Below are positions 23,201-38,200 of a stretch of 64,000 nucleotides of DNA, piece by piece. Numbering within the stretch: position 1 is the stretch's first letter; each line of letters opens with the position of its first letter. The DNA comes from Harmonia axyridis (Eukaryota > Arthropoda > Insecta > Coleoptera > Coccinellidae), in the NCBI RefSeq assembly GCF_914767665.1, contig NC_059501.1, forward strand, positions 75,118,798-75,182,797. The letters run 5' to 3'. The position numbers were made by a program, and so were the translations under genes. The notes under the pieces are model-generated. The model had not been told where the DNA came from. It made no database searches and worked only from the letters and a program-made list of their open reading frames with translations.

Positions 23201-26200
23201 GAATACTATACTTTATCTACAACTATATCAATAAATACTAAGAAAAAAAATACAGACTTAGAATATAGACAGAAAGAACGGGAAATAAACATATGTGCTC
23301 GATCCCGACTACAAGAGAGATCGAACTAGCTTCGGCTAACTCGAATCCAGTACAGTGTACAGACATAGAACTATATTGAAAACCCTTAATAGTTGCCTAT
23401 AAAAATGCATTAAAATATACCAAAAAACATTCCCTTAATGACCTTACTGCTACAAACTCCTTTATATTTTTTTCGGGCAAGTAATTCTGTATGGTAACAT
23501 TAGCTGTTTGTCTTTTGGAAATGTATACCTATATAATATTTCATCTTCACTATCTGAATTGATCGTTTTCAGCAAAATATTCACAATAATTAGATACCAA
23601 CTCAATTTGAAAACGTCAAAATTATTAAAGTGACATTCCCTCGGACATTCCTCCCCTCAATAACAATAATGGAATGTTCCCTTTCGGCCAATCGAATAGA
23701 AGCAGAGAAGTATAGCAGCACAGATCCATATTTTCCGATTTATTATAGTGAGTTATAGTAGTGAGTTATTACTCACGATGTTTGTTAATAGATACTATTA
23801 ATTGCTCAAAAGCAGTTGAATAATGAATATATAATTCAATAGGAGTAGATAAATATACTAACTAACAAAGGAACTGCAACACCCAGAAGAAGCTGTTTAA
23901 ATTTGATTTTGTTTTTGGTAAAACATACAATTCCAAACATGCTTTATGGGCGAAAGATCGGGAGATCTGGAAGGACTACAATATTTAAGTAACAAAAATT
24001 GTTTACATGAAAAAACCTTCAAGAATTCCTTCTTCAAATTCAATCATTTACTCCTTGCTAAACTATTTATGTTTCATCGAAAAAAAAATGAAATTTAAAC
24101 AGCTTCTTCAGGATATTGCCGTTTATTTGTTAGTTAGTATATTTCACTTTGGATTCTTTATAGTTATCGCCGTTTTCCTTCCTCATATAAAAATCTCATT
24201 AAAAATGAGGGGAATTAAATGTTCTTTAGAAAATTAGCCGTTGCTATGGTATTTTTCAGTCTGAAGCACTATAGTTAAATTGTCCCAATTAAATCCAGCT
24301 TATAGACTATTTCATTTTGAGGGGGATCACCACCATCGTGGCTTTTCGTGTATCAGTAAAACTTTGGTACGCATTAATTTCTCCTCTGGCGCTCCTGCGA
24401 TGACCTAACTTTGTACGATGTACGAAGTTGTACATTCACCTTATCTTCTTTCTCTTTCCGAAGCAAATAAGTAGAGGGCAGCAATGTTCGACTGTCGATT
24501 ATTTTTTTAGGAAATTATAGTTTTAATTTTTTTGTAATGATTTTTGGTAGGTTTTTTCATGAATATTCAAAAACATATCACTGCTTTATACATTATACAT
24601 ATTATCATAACTTTTGCTAAAAACCAAAAGTTACCAATTTTTTTTTCATTAGCAAATTAAATTTACTTTTTATAATGTGAATTACTGTTTGAGAAAATTA
24701 TGTGAAAACCCTATAAAAATCGGTGATTTGTAAGAAGAAATATCACTAATTTGATTTTGAACTGGGCAGCCATGTGGTGGTATTCCTTCTTAAGTATAAA
24801 ATGGCGTTACTCTTAGTGATATTTTGGTATAAACCAAATACTGCTGAAGTGTTCACAAATATGGGGATATTTGCTCAGTCAACTGTTGCCATCATTTCCC
24901 GATGTTGCCGTTCTGTTTGAAATTCAAATTTTACATTTTCATTTCTTTTTTTTTAATTTGGTTAATTTTGGTGATTTGAATAATATAACAGTATACAATT
25001 TCATGCAAATTTATAAATATAAAATTAAAAAATCAAAGCATGAAAATATTTCCACAACCAATTGATGACGTTGAATTTGAAAAAAAATTCATGATCTAAC
25101 AACTACACTGGAAATCGTCATTTCATGCCTAAATAAAAATCCTATTATGTACTTTTAATTCCAGTTTCATTTTTTAATATTTCATTTTTTTCAAAATTGA
25201 AAAACGTTTGTGAATCTCTCACTGACGAGTTCTTATATTATTCTTGAATATTGAATATATTTTGAAAAATTCTAGAATACAACTGACCTACAATGAACAA
25301 CGACTGGTGAAGATGATGACAGTGAAATTTTCAAAAGCTTACGAAGGAATGGTACCAAGCTTTGTGGATATAGCGGAACACCATGGTCTGGCCAAGTTGT
25401 GAAGTGAAGTTGTTCAATCTGGAAGAAAATACAATTGATTTACAAAAAGATCTATTGTAACGTTAAAATAGGACAGATTTTTGTATAAATTACTGTTGTT
25501 AAGTTGTGTACTACTTTGGTTCCGCAGTTTCGCAATAGATGGCTGTAGAGTTAAGAGTACCTAGTGGAAATGAATAAATCATAGATGTCATACGAATACG
25601 CTTAGCACCATCGAAATATTTGTCGATTTGTGCCTGCATCATGAAGTTATTCTCGATTAAACATGTCAGCTTAGGAGCCAAATTCTCGTCATTTGCGGTA
25701 GGTTTTAATTTTCAGCTTAAATATGAAGAAATTAGTTAAATAATGTGTCAAAAGTGGTTTCAACGCTTCAAGAACGGTGATTTTGACGTCGAAGACCGGC
25801 ATGGCGGTGAAAGAGAGAAGGTTTTTGAAGATGCAGAATTGGAGGCATAACTTGATTAAGACTCTTGTCAAACGCAACAAGAATTGACAGGATAATTAGG
25901 AGTGACGCAACAAGCCATTTCAAAACGCCTGAAAGTCATGGCAATGATTAAGAAACAAGAAAATTGGATGCCGTACGAGTTGAAGCCGAAAGATGTTGAA
26001 CGGCGTTTGTTTGCTTGCAAGGCAAAGACGGAAGGGATATCTGCATCGCATTGTGACTGGAGACGAAAAATATGTATAGTCCCAAGCGCAGAAAATCATG
26101 GGTATATTCCGTCCATGCTTCCACGTCGTGGGCCAAACCGAATATCCACGGTTCCAAGGTCATGCTCAGTATTTTATGGGACCAGCTCGGCGTAGTGTGA

Positions 26201-29200
26201 TTTGAGTTGTTAACACCAACTGAAACTATCACAGATGATCGTTATCGAACGCAATTAATGCGTTCGAGCCAAGCGATGAAAGACAAACGGTCGCAATACA
26301 ACGAGAGAAAAGATGAATTGATTATAGAGCATGACAATGCTCGACCCCATGTTGCGAAAGTAGTCAAGACATACTTGGAAATGTTGAAATGGGCAGTCCT
26401 ATCCCACCCGCCGTATTCTCCAGACGTTGCCTCCTCGGACCATCACTTATTTCGCTCAATGGCACATGGCCTGGATGCCCAGCACTTCCGGTCTTATCAA
26501 GACGTAAAAATTTCATCGATTCGTGGATTGCTTCAAAAGATGACCAGTTTTTTCTACGGGATTCGTACGCTGTCCGAAAGATGGAAGAAAGCGATGGACA
26601 ATGCTTTGAATCATAAGTGTATATCCAGTTTTTCACAGTAAAGCCTCGAATTTCGGAAACAATGGCGGAAGCTAAGTTGTACGCACATGTATGACGTAGA
26701 TATTGCCTACCCACCTACCGGATAGCTATCGATCAAAGATCTCGATTTACATTACAGATCGTCAGTTTTTCTGCACTACTCACGCTACTATCAGTGGCGT
26801 ACCCAAGGGAGGGGATAAGGGGGATATATCCCTCCCCAGAAGTAATATCCATTATTTGTAACAACCTTATATATCACAATCTTATTATGAGTAAGCAAAA
26901 TTCTTTGGAAAACTTCTTCAAAAGAAGGAAAATTTGTTTTCTTTATCCCCCCCAAAACTTATGTCTGGGTACGCCACTGGCTACTATGATCGTCAGGTTG
27001 TGTTTTTTAGTCTGGATCGAAGTTTGCTTCGAATACATGTAGCTAGATGAATAGCGACAGATCTGGTAGAAATCCCTCACTTAACATCAATATCTGAACG
27101 GGACATTCATAATTCTCAGGAAATAGGGATCTTGGCTTCAGGACTGCTAATAGGGTGAATAATACACTCAGTTTCAACTGTCAACGTTTCGATCCTATTT
27201 GGGATCTTCTTCAGGACTGTAAAAGTATTTATTAAGAATTATTGGACAAATGAACAATCTGGTTACAACAATACGAAAAACAATACACAAAATCATTTAA
27301 AAAAAAACGGTCTTATAAGCTTATACTATACTTCTATATACAATCATCAATAATAGTGAAAGACAAGAAATGACTAGGATTCAGGTGGAATTACGTTATT
27401 TTCTTTTCGATTTTTTATTATATTATTATTATGAAATGAATCATACTTTTTCCTCCACGGTACGAATAAATATAAACACTCACCAATTTAGTCATATGTA
27501 TTACGATGCGGGTGAAGTTGTTGAATTCCATTAGACCTATGTTGAGGTTTTTCAATTTCGTCAATAATCTTTATTTTAATAGTTGGTTTTTGTCACGAAA
27601 CTTATGCGGTTGTTCTCTTTGCTTGGCTGATATGATACTGGACGGTGGTGTTTTGTATTCGAGTATAAATATGTTATCATTGGATTTTCAAACATGTTCT
27701 GATGATATTCTTACTGACACGAATTCATTATATTTATTTGATTTCTCTTAATAAATTGTTGTAAATTATACTTAATTTTTGAGTATCTGTTCTAATATTC
27801 ATTGTGTCATGTATGGAAATGTGTATCATTTCACTGATACATCTTTTATGATAATTGCATTCTTTATCCAAAATTTTCACTTCATCAAAGTCCAAATTAT
27901 GATTTTCTTGGAAGTGGTGCACAGCTAGAGCGGTTTTCTCATTTTTGTCTATATTCTTTCCCTGGCAATCGTACTTATGTTGACGTTTACGATTTTTTAG
28001 GTACTGTTTAGTCATGCCCATATACGATAGGTTGCAATCTTTACAAGGAATTTGGTAAACCAAATTAGATGTCATTAATTTCGGAACAGAGTCTTTTAAT
28101 TTTGTGTATATGTTCTCTAGTTTTGTGAGTGGATAGAAAGCAAGCTTGATGTTAGATGCTTGATTTTTTATCAAATTACCAACTTTTTCCGATAAACCTT
28201 CAATGTATGGAAATTTATAATAGATGATTCCATCTTTTTCCCTCCTTTCTGTATTAATTCTTGTGGTCTCAACAAATTTGTGTTTATAGGAATGCATAAT
28301 TTTATTTATTAGCTTTCTGGGGTAATTGTTCTCTCTTAGAATATTTTTTATTTTCATCTCATTAACTGGCCAAAATTCTTTACTGCTGAGACTGTAACAT
28401 CTAAAAAATAGGTTCTTCATGGTATTGTTTTTGTGTATTTGTGGGTGGTGTGAAAAGTAATTGAGAACTCGGTTGCTTTGGTATGCCAATTGGTCAAGAT
28501 TGTTCCATCGTTTTTTCTGATAAGCTGGACATCTAAAAATGCTATTGAATTATCTACTTCCTTTTCTAAAGTGAATTGAATGCGTGGATGGAAAGCATTG
28601 AATGTCTCGAGAAATTCATCAATTTTGTCATTTGGAACAGCTATGAACGTGTCATCTACGTATAACTTCAACACTGGTATCACAAATGCAAGTTTTTTAA
28701 CGCATTTAGAAATAAGGTAATTCATCACTATGTTTGCTAAAGTAGGACTCGCTGGGTTACCCATCGCAGAGCCCTCAACTTGTAAATATATTTGTCCATT
28801 AAACACAAAGTAACTCGATTCGAAAATAAAATCTATAATCCTACATAACAATGATATACATACAATGATAACTTATGATATTTGATAAATGATATTTAGA
28901 CTCGAATACAAAACACCACCGTCCAGTATCATATCAGCCAAGCAAAGAGAACAACCGCATAAGTTCCGTGACAAAAACCAACTATTAAAAAAAAGATAAT
29001 TGACGAAATTGAAAAACCTCAACATAGGTCTAATGGAATTCAACAACTTCACCCGCATCGTAATACATACGACTAAATTGGTGAGTGTTTATATTTATTC
29101 GTACCGTAGAGGAAAAAGTATGATTCATTTCATAATAATAATATAATAAAAAATCGAAAAGAAAATAACGTAATTCCACCTGAATCCTAGTCATTTCTTG

Positions 29201-32200
29201 TCTTTCACTATTATTGATGATTGTATATAGAAGTATAGTATAAGCTTATAAGACCGTTTTTTTTTTAATGATTTTGTGTATTGTTTTTCATATTGTTGTA
29301 ACCAGATTGTTCATTTGTCCAATAATTCTTAATAAATACTTTTACAGTCCTGAAGAAGATCCCAAATAGGATCGAAACGTTGACAGTTGAAACTGAGTGT
29401 ATTATTCACCCTATTAGCAGTCCTGAAGCCAAGATCCCTATTTCCTGAGTTGAATGCAAGGACGAGATTTGTTGGATATGGAAATTCATAATTCTTCAAT
29501 TGTCAGTTCTCAGTTGTCAGATTCAGGTGCAGCATATTTATTATTTTTTTTTTATTAGTTTTCATTTGGGTGGGCACCTTTAGTTGAAACTTTGCCTTAA
29601 AAATTAATCCTAAAATAATGAACATAAATTACCTCTCTCTTTTCATTTCCTCTTGTTACGTGGAAAATTCTATACTCAAAATTGGCGAATAATTCCATTG
29701 AATGATATTGCACAACTATATCTTGGAAGGTGAGCTCTTCATTTATGTTAGGCCAATACTGCTCAACTTTTTTCTGCAATGAAAATTGAACTGATATGAT
29801 TTTCATTCATTCATTTACAATGTCATGCAAATTCAGCTGGGAACGCATTTAATCTTTATTTTCTTTTTGTGCACTTATTCCAGAGCGCTCAATTGTCTAC
29901 AGTATTCGAATATTCAGCCGAAAATAGTTTCGAACGATTGGGTTTGACTCACTGATGAAAAATTCATGCCCAAAAAAATCTCGAACAGAATGCTTCAGAT
30001 AGTTTGAGGGTCCGAATATCTCGGATACGATAGTTAATGGATCCATTGATGGTTTCTCAATTAAACCCACAACAAATTTGATTTTTCAATAAATGAGAAA
30101 ATAAACATCAGAACATATTTAAGTTTATGAAAATTCAATTCCATAATGGATGATGTAAATATTCATCATGATCCTTTCATTGAAAGATTAAAAAAAAAAA
30201 TTAGTCAGATGTCGCAATATTTTGTGATTATTACTTGTCTAGTTCTCTATAAAGAAAGTATTCAAAAATTCTGCTAAGTAGTTCCTTATTATTATCAATA
30301 ATATCCTATGAATACAGGGGTCGTTGCGGCTATGTTAGCCTTCCGGGAACTGCGACCAATGTGATCTTTTTTTCTTAACCCTAGTTACTCATACAAACCA
30401 AGGGGGGCCGTCGATACTGTTAATGAAACCGATGACATCCTTAGGAGCCTTAGCTATTACTTCGTGAGTATCCTGAACTGACTTTCCCATGTGAGAGGCT
30501 CTTAGGCCAGTCAGCCCTGGACATTTGCACACTATGTGTTCGGCTGTTTCTACCTTCTTTCCACAGAGCCTGCAGATCTCATCTGCTGACCTTCCATGCG
30601 ATACAAAAGATATTTGCACCGACAGTGTCCTGTCAGCAGTCCCACCAGAAGTTCTGCTCGTGGTGGTTTCAGAAGCTTCCTGGTATAGTTCGGTGAAAGC
30701 ACTACAAATTTCTTTGCCTGAGCAAGACCCGGAGTGTTACTCCAGAAGGTTTTTCTATTGTCCCACTCCTATTGTTGTACCGCTGCTTTATATTGGTCTG
30801 TTCCAAGCCCACAGAAGGGCTCACGACCAACATGTGTCAACCTTGATGCCCTTTCTGCAAGTTCATCGGATTTTTCATTTCCTTCAAAACCACAATGCCC
30901 CAGTTATCATAGTAGAGTTACTTTATTCTCTTTGGCCAGTTGTTTTATGATATTACGGTACTCTCATGTCAGTTGAGACCCCTGGATGTATGATCTCAGG
31001 CAAGGAATCTCAGCTTGGCCTACTGTCCGTAATGCTGTGAAACGTGCTTCTTTCAGACCTCTTTTGCGACAGTCTTAGGTACAAGAATAGAAAGCTATTG
31101 TCTGGTTGGGGGGCTCACTTCCACACTTTTTCGTCGAGAAAATTAATTTAAAAAGAAATATACGACACTATGTTAACGAATCGGGTCATTCTGTTATCAA
31201 GGCATGTCACAAAATCTCAAATGTGTCCACAATACGTCAAAGAGTGAGTCGATTGATGGAATAATGTCTTCCATGAATTCTTCTCAAATTTTTTCAATAA
31301 TCACAAATGAGAACTGATTTTGATAGAACAATTTCTGAACGTTGTTGAAACGTGTATCTTTCGAAGATTAAATGACATAACCTATTGAACACCAATGACG
31401 AAATCTCAAAAAAATACACAGTGTTGCCATAGTAACCATTTTCATTGTATCATTCCCATAGGAAAATATTGAAGCAAAAATCTGAATGCGAATTTTTTCA
31501 GAAAATGACAAAATATCCTGATTCCACGATATTGCTGTTCTTATTCTATAAAATATAATAGATATAGAACATCGTTAACAGGAGTTATTCAAAAGCATTC
31601 TGATCGAAATTATTCTTTTGATTTATCTGCTAGAAAGGAGCGAATAGACAAGTGCACAAAAGTTCCAGACTTCACTTCAGTTTTTCTCTTGAAATGTTAT
31701 TCATCTTAATATTTTACATTTATTACCTTTCCACCTTCATAAACATTTGCAAGCATCACAATATGTCTCACATTTTCTTGCCATATCATTCTCCAGAAAT
31801 CGAAAAGAGTGGTTGATTTTGGTCCTTGAGTTGCTATATAGGCCTTTTCCAGATTATATCCCTACAAAATTTACTTCCTGATAGATGCTGAAGTTATTTA
31901 CATCTTACAGAAACTTACATGAATATAATTAGCGTTGATGTAATCAGAGTGTTCGTCTCCCTCAATTTTCTCCAATATAACTCTGGAATGGTCGTCTGGA
32001 AAATCGTAAAAACTAAGCTAAGAGGTTTAACAAAAAATTTTAATAATTTGACTACGTTTATACAGAGTTGTTAGTTTATACAGCTTATAACAAACATTCC
32101 TAGAATTATTGTGATGTAATTTTGTGTTCCAAATTATATTTTGCTGTGATATATTAATGTGCAGTTAAGATATTGATAAACAAAAGGATTTTTCTTATCC

Positions 32201-35200
32201 CATAAACATATTTTCAATACATCGAAGATAATCCCTAAAATCAAGAATTTTAAATTAATAACAAAATTATAGAATGAATATCGATAAAGGAAATTCGATA
32301 ACCAAATATGAAATCGTTTTATGGAATCGTTCTTCTCTACGACCGTGCGTTAATGCCGTTTACTCTATTATTATTTGGTTTACAATATTTATAAGTTCGA
32401 TTTTAACTATGGCTTCGTTTCTTATACAGTATTAGCAAAGATAAGTCTATGTTGAGTAGATATCTAATGCGAGGAACAATGATAAATTTATATTAGTAGG
32501 ATGCGCTTATTTGAACAATTCCCTTTCCAACATCGCTTTGAGGGTAGAGAGGCTTTATACGCAGGGCCGCCAATTAATAAAACAAGACCTACTTTTTCAT
32601 ACAAAATATTTTTTTAATTTGAAAATACCACTCTCTGTAGAAAAATTAACAAAAATGCCAAGCGCCAATTCAATTGAAATTGAATAGACGCCCGCAATTA
32701 GTTGATAGGATACAAATAGGAACAGAAATGCACCTTTAAGAACTCCATGTTGTTAGTATTAGATTTAGATTCAATTAAGGAGGTTCCGTTTCACTGCGAC
32801 CTAACGGTCTATTGTGCCCTCCAATAGCTAGCTATATATTTGATCTATAGCTCGCCTTCCAGTTCCAGTGTTCAAATGAACTCCAGTATCTGAGATGACT
32901 TCAAGCAGGCTAATTCCTCACTTCCACAGGTTTCGTCTGCAAAGCAGATTTTATGTTGGCTAGTAATGGAGAGGCATTCCGTCACCAGGTGGTCCGGAGT
33001 TTCTTCCTCCTCCCCACAGAATCTGCACTCGTCATTTTCTGTTAGACTCATCAGCATGAGGTGTTTCCTAAGGCGACAATGCCCTGTAAGGAATCCAGTG
33101 AGGAGGTGTAGTATATTTTTGCTAAGATCCAGATACTTGTCGGATCTCGCAGTTTCAAAGTTTCGAAGAAACTTTTTGGAGTGATCCAACCCAGGAAGAT
33201 TCCGCCACAGTGTTTCTCTTTCAGTTTTTCCTTCACCTGAAACTCTTTCTTTCTAGGTACATTTGTCTACGCCACAGAAAGATTCCGGGTCGATGAAAGC
33301 AGTTTGTGCTCCTTGTCCGCCAAGTGTGTTTGCCTCTTCATTCCCCCTGATTCCCGAGTGACCTTAGGAAGCCAAACTAAAAAGACCTTGTTATTTTTGC
33401 CTATTTCATTGAGTTTTCTTCGCGCCAAAGTTTCTGGCGGCGGCTCTGAGTAGACGTGATGATTCGGTCTAGATTATCTGAATGGACTAGTTTTCATTTT
33501 TTTGTTAATGATTAATTCTAAAAATTTGAGTAAAATGAAACAAAAATGTGGAAGAATCTTCGAAATATCTCTAGAAATGAAAAAGTTATGGGACTTTGAA
33601 GTTGCGCTTGGAAGAATAATTTCATAGTACGTGTAAGTGTCGTGACGTCACACACAAGACGACTGGTATTCGCAGAGTGCTTACGAATTCATTGGTGTAC
33701 AATCACTTGTGCCGTTCGTGTCGTGTTTTGTTCGTTACACGATGGCTGAAATAACTTACTATATACATCTTTTTACTTTTTACTCCTCAGATAAATATAT
33801 TTTGCCATTGATAGACTTCAACAATCAGTACTCAACTACAAACTGTTTATGAAACGTTTTTCAAATAAATCATCGTTATAAGTTGAACCATGATGAAGCA
33901 AACTCAAAAGTAGATACTCACTTGAAAAGTTTAACTCCTTTTATTTCTGCACTGACATAGGATGGATTTGAAGAAAAAACTCCATCACTGCGAATATATC
34001 TATTTTAGGGAAATTGTCACTTTGTCCTTTCACGAAGCCTTCTTTCATTATGGTGACATAAAAACTCGAGTTAAAACTACCCTGTACAACTACAAACGGC
34101 GTGAGAGACTTGGCGCGGCTAAGTATTTAAACGTAATTTATGGTGTAGAGATCACAGGCAAGTGGCGTGACGTCACAGACGAGTCGGAGACCAAAGACGT
34201 TCCCCGCTAAAATACGTAAATTTGAATAATCTATTACTCAGTCATTTATTAATGGATTTTCAAAATGTTTTCACTGATTTATCAGTTTTGCTCTATATTT
34301 TAATTCTATCGTGTCAAATATAGTATTATCAATATCACTAAACTAGTCCATTGTGTGTAAGGATTTTGTAGGAAACGAGAATGACGTATTCTTGTATTTT
34401 AACGATGATATCATGATCGTAATTCCATCATATTGATTCGAGTATACTTTCCAACAAAATTTGAAATTTTAATATTAATTAAGCCGTAAGCCTAAAATTT
34501 TTATTCTAGAAATCGAACACATCATAACAAACATAATTTGAAAATTATAAATAAATCAGTTAGAATAATCTGAACAAAGAATATGGTCAAAAACATGTCC
34601 CGCGTGAGCATCCCAATAACTGAGACGATCATAAGACCCCGCCTTCACGTTCGACCATTCTGCAGGTGTTAGCAATCTTGCTATATGGAATATCTTTATT
34701 TTGAGTTCCGAATTTTCAGGCCACTCATGTTAATTTTTGAGCAGAGTAACAATAAAAAAAGGCGATTGGGATTAAATCCAGTGACCTTGGCGGCCAGAGT
34801 ATGAACCGTGCAAGTCCAGGAAAAATGCTGTTCGAAATTGTAAAACAAGCATGGGAGAAGAACTTACATGCTATAAGATTGTTGTAACGGTTTTTAGGCT
34901 TATTAACTTTACTGGATCCATATTGACAAGGTTGGTTCTGGCCTCTGGGGAAATGCTATAAATAAATATATCAATGGATAAAATCCGATACATTTCTCTG
35001 AATAAAGAGATCATTCATTCATTCAATAAAATTCACATATTTTTATATTATTTCCTTAAACAATTTATCGACTTCTTTTCCAGTCTTGAATACATACTTC
35101 CCCAATGAACCTATTGGATTTTTGCACGTTGGTTCATTTCGATTATATTTAAAATATACCCCTAAAAATTAATATTTTCATTATTTTTATTTGAGCTACA

Positions 35201-38200
35201 GGGTGGCGCAGATTAGTCTGGTGAATTTCGACTAGTCCCCAAATCGATAAAAAATGTTGAGTCACGTTACTCACGCCCACTCAAGCAAATCGGTTGGAAT
35301 GGATCGAATTTCCGTCTCAATTGAAGCCTTAAACTCCTCATAAAATATCATAATAATCACACACTGTGAGGTCCGGCAAGCGGGAGGGCCATTCTACATC
35401 TCAGTTACGAGAAATCAGATGCTCTGGGAACAGAGTGCTTAGAGCCTTCATGAATGTTATTGTTGTGTGTTTCATCTTACTGAAAAATTACATACCTGAG
35501 CTTGACTTGATTTAAGATATTTATTGCTTCACGTGATATCAAGCTACTTGATATTACTTGAGCTTGATATGCACGCATCGCACGACATTTATTTTTGCAA
35601 TCTCGTGCGCCCTTAGACTAAATAAGGGGATTCCTCGAGCGCCGTGAGAGACTGAAGCATTCGCCAGTGTAACTTTATCAGTAGTTTTCTCACATTTCTA
35701 TGAAATCTATTGGTAGATTTTGGTAGTTTCAACAACATGCGATGGCTCAACTGAACTCTTTTTTGATAGTGTTGGCAAATGTTTCTGAACCACCATGCTG
35801 GGCCAGCGTTAGGGTTGAAACAGTGAAGCGACTGTTTCAGGCGTCTCTATTCGAGGGGCGGTAATTTAGCCCAGTTTGTGGCCTCCTTTTCATAATTCAT
35901 GATAAAATATAGTCTTGATTCTTAAAAACAACATGAGGTTGGTCCGCTCCACTGCGTTTATCAACATTCCCTGCAATAAAAATCTCCAAATCGTCTTTAC
36001 TAAGCCGCATGTTCAATAAATAACATATGGCAACCCAACCAATATAAGCAGCATTGCCTATTACCCTAATTGAAAGAGGGATGAAATGTATTTCACAAAG
36101 ACGAAAAACAACACTATCTTCGCTTTCGAACTATTTTGAAGTTGTTTACACATTCAACATATGGAAAATTTTTACGATTTTGCATTCGAAACTATTTACT
36201 GTTAAATGCCAAATGTTTACAGCGAAACACATGTTTTTAATCTCATTTAGTTTTCGAAGCCTTGCATGGCCTACCGCCTTCTGTATCTTGTATTGTGATA
36301 GAAAATCTTTCATCTATCGTACGCTGTGTCTTGTGAATGTGAAAATCAGATATATTACTTACGCATTGTTCATCGGCGTCGAAGAAATCCAGGAATAAAT
36401 CAAGATACCTACAACGTAAGTAGCTGTTTTATTCAATTCCAATGTTCTTCATTCACTAGAATTTAATTCTTGATCTGAGGTAGAATGTTCGGTATTATCA
36501 TCGGAGCAGATGATGTTTTTCGGTTGGTGGGCGCAAAAAATTCTTTGCTTCAGGCGCCAAAATTGCTCGCGCCGGTCCTGCCACCATGATTTTGTAGGAA
36601 TGGATTTTCCATTCTGAGTTGGGAGTTTTGGAACTGACGTTTGATTGAGCAACGAGTGCTAGCAACAATTCTGTTCCACGTTCTCTGGTGTTCTTCTTTT
36701 GGTGGTTCATTTCAGAGTCAAGTCGGAACACATAAACACGTGAACAACATCACGTGGAGGGATGTTGATATAACGGCGGAAGGCATACATGACCGCAACA
36801 ATAGACTCTAAGGCGGAAACACGATGTTCAACAGAACAGGTTGTCATGAGGACTGAAACTTCTGATCCTCCCTTCAAGGGAATGAGGTCAGTGACATTGT
36901 AGTCCTCTCCACTCTCCGTTTCAAAAACACCCGATCCCTGTGCACCATCATGTATATCGGATGGCCAGATAAAATAATGAAAATGGATGTTTCTTGGCGT
37001 TTCTCGGAAAAACGCTTCCGGAAATATTCACCCAGACTATTCTATATAGTCCACTCTGTAGGGTCAAATTTTATGAGGTGAAAAAACCTCAGACTTTGTT
37101 GTTTTTTTGAGAAAAGTGAAAAATGTAATGAAATCAAACACAACAATAACTATCAACATTTGATGGACATTGCAAAACACTTTTATATTCAACCCTGAAA
37201 ATTTCACCCCGTATTAAAATAGTTGAAAGTACTCACTGCATGTTGTCTTTCTAGTTCTCCGCTTTCTATAGATGTCTTCACGTATTCTTCGAAGTCTGCT
37301 AATTTTACTGGTCTCGAGTATAATTCAGAGGGTGTGTTTGGAGGATTGGTTGATTTCCTTATCTGAAAATATTTATGTTGACGAACAGCAGCAATTAAGA
37401 AGGGTTATCAAGAATTGAATAATTGAAAGAAGTTAGGCAGAATCTTCACTCGATCTTTTGGATTTTTATTATAGGTAAAGATCTTTTCACTAGATTTTTT
37501 CATGATTTTAAATTTCGGGAAACTTATGAATCATTTTATCAAAACTATCACTATCTGATATATTTTTGTGATATATACGATTTTGTCTAGAAATTCACTT
37601 TCAACTGACAAAGTATCAAAACCAAGGACGTAGAAAGGGTGGCTACTGGGGGTAATTACACCCCCCCCCGCAAGATCTTCAAAATATAAAATTTCAGAAA
37701 ACTCGCAAAAACAAAGAACGAAAATTTCACCATAAAATGAACCAATAATTTTACTTTCTTTTAAAATCGACACGTCAGTAAAAAATCGGACCCCTTTGCG
37801 GTTTATAAGAGTTTATATTCGCTTTCAAGATTAATTCATTGAACTACGAGCTCGTCTTTGTCCGAAGTTTATTGTTTTCCTTTATCTATCTGTTTTCTCG
37901 GCATCGCCCCTCACTTGCCATCTGTTATTTTTGAATTTGTCATCGGTTGTTTTCAGTGTTTTGTATCATTCTCGTCCTAAAATTTCAATAAATAATTATC
38001 AAAGAACTGAACAGTAATTCGCATCGAAACATTGTCTGGGCTGTGTTGTACAATTTATTGTGTTTCATTCAAATTGCAATTCATTTGTGAAGGGATCAGC
38101 TTTGAATTGACTTTATCTACAGGGTGTTTCTAAATTGGAGGTACAAATGATAATGATATATTTGTCGGATAGTTTCAAAAAAAGAAGTTCTATAACAGGA

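Noticed and set aside
33926..33956. Splice-like short exon (acceptor GTGCAG, donor CAA|gtgagt, minus strand)
   Set aside because: The R-PTP chain is already complete and in phase across this intron; adding 25 nt would break the frame.
36054..36398. 114-codon open frame
   Set aside because: Lies wholly inside a non-autonomous hAT element and is not kept open in the related copy at 55309-56857.
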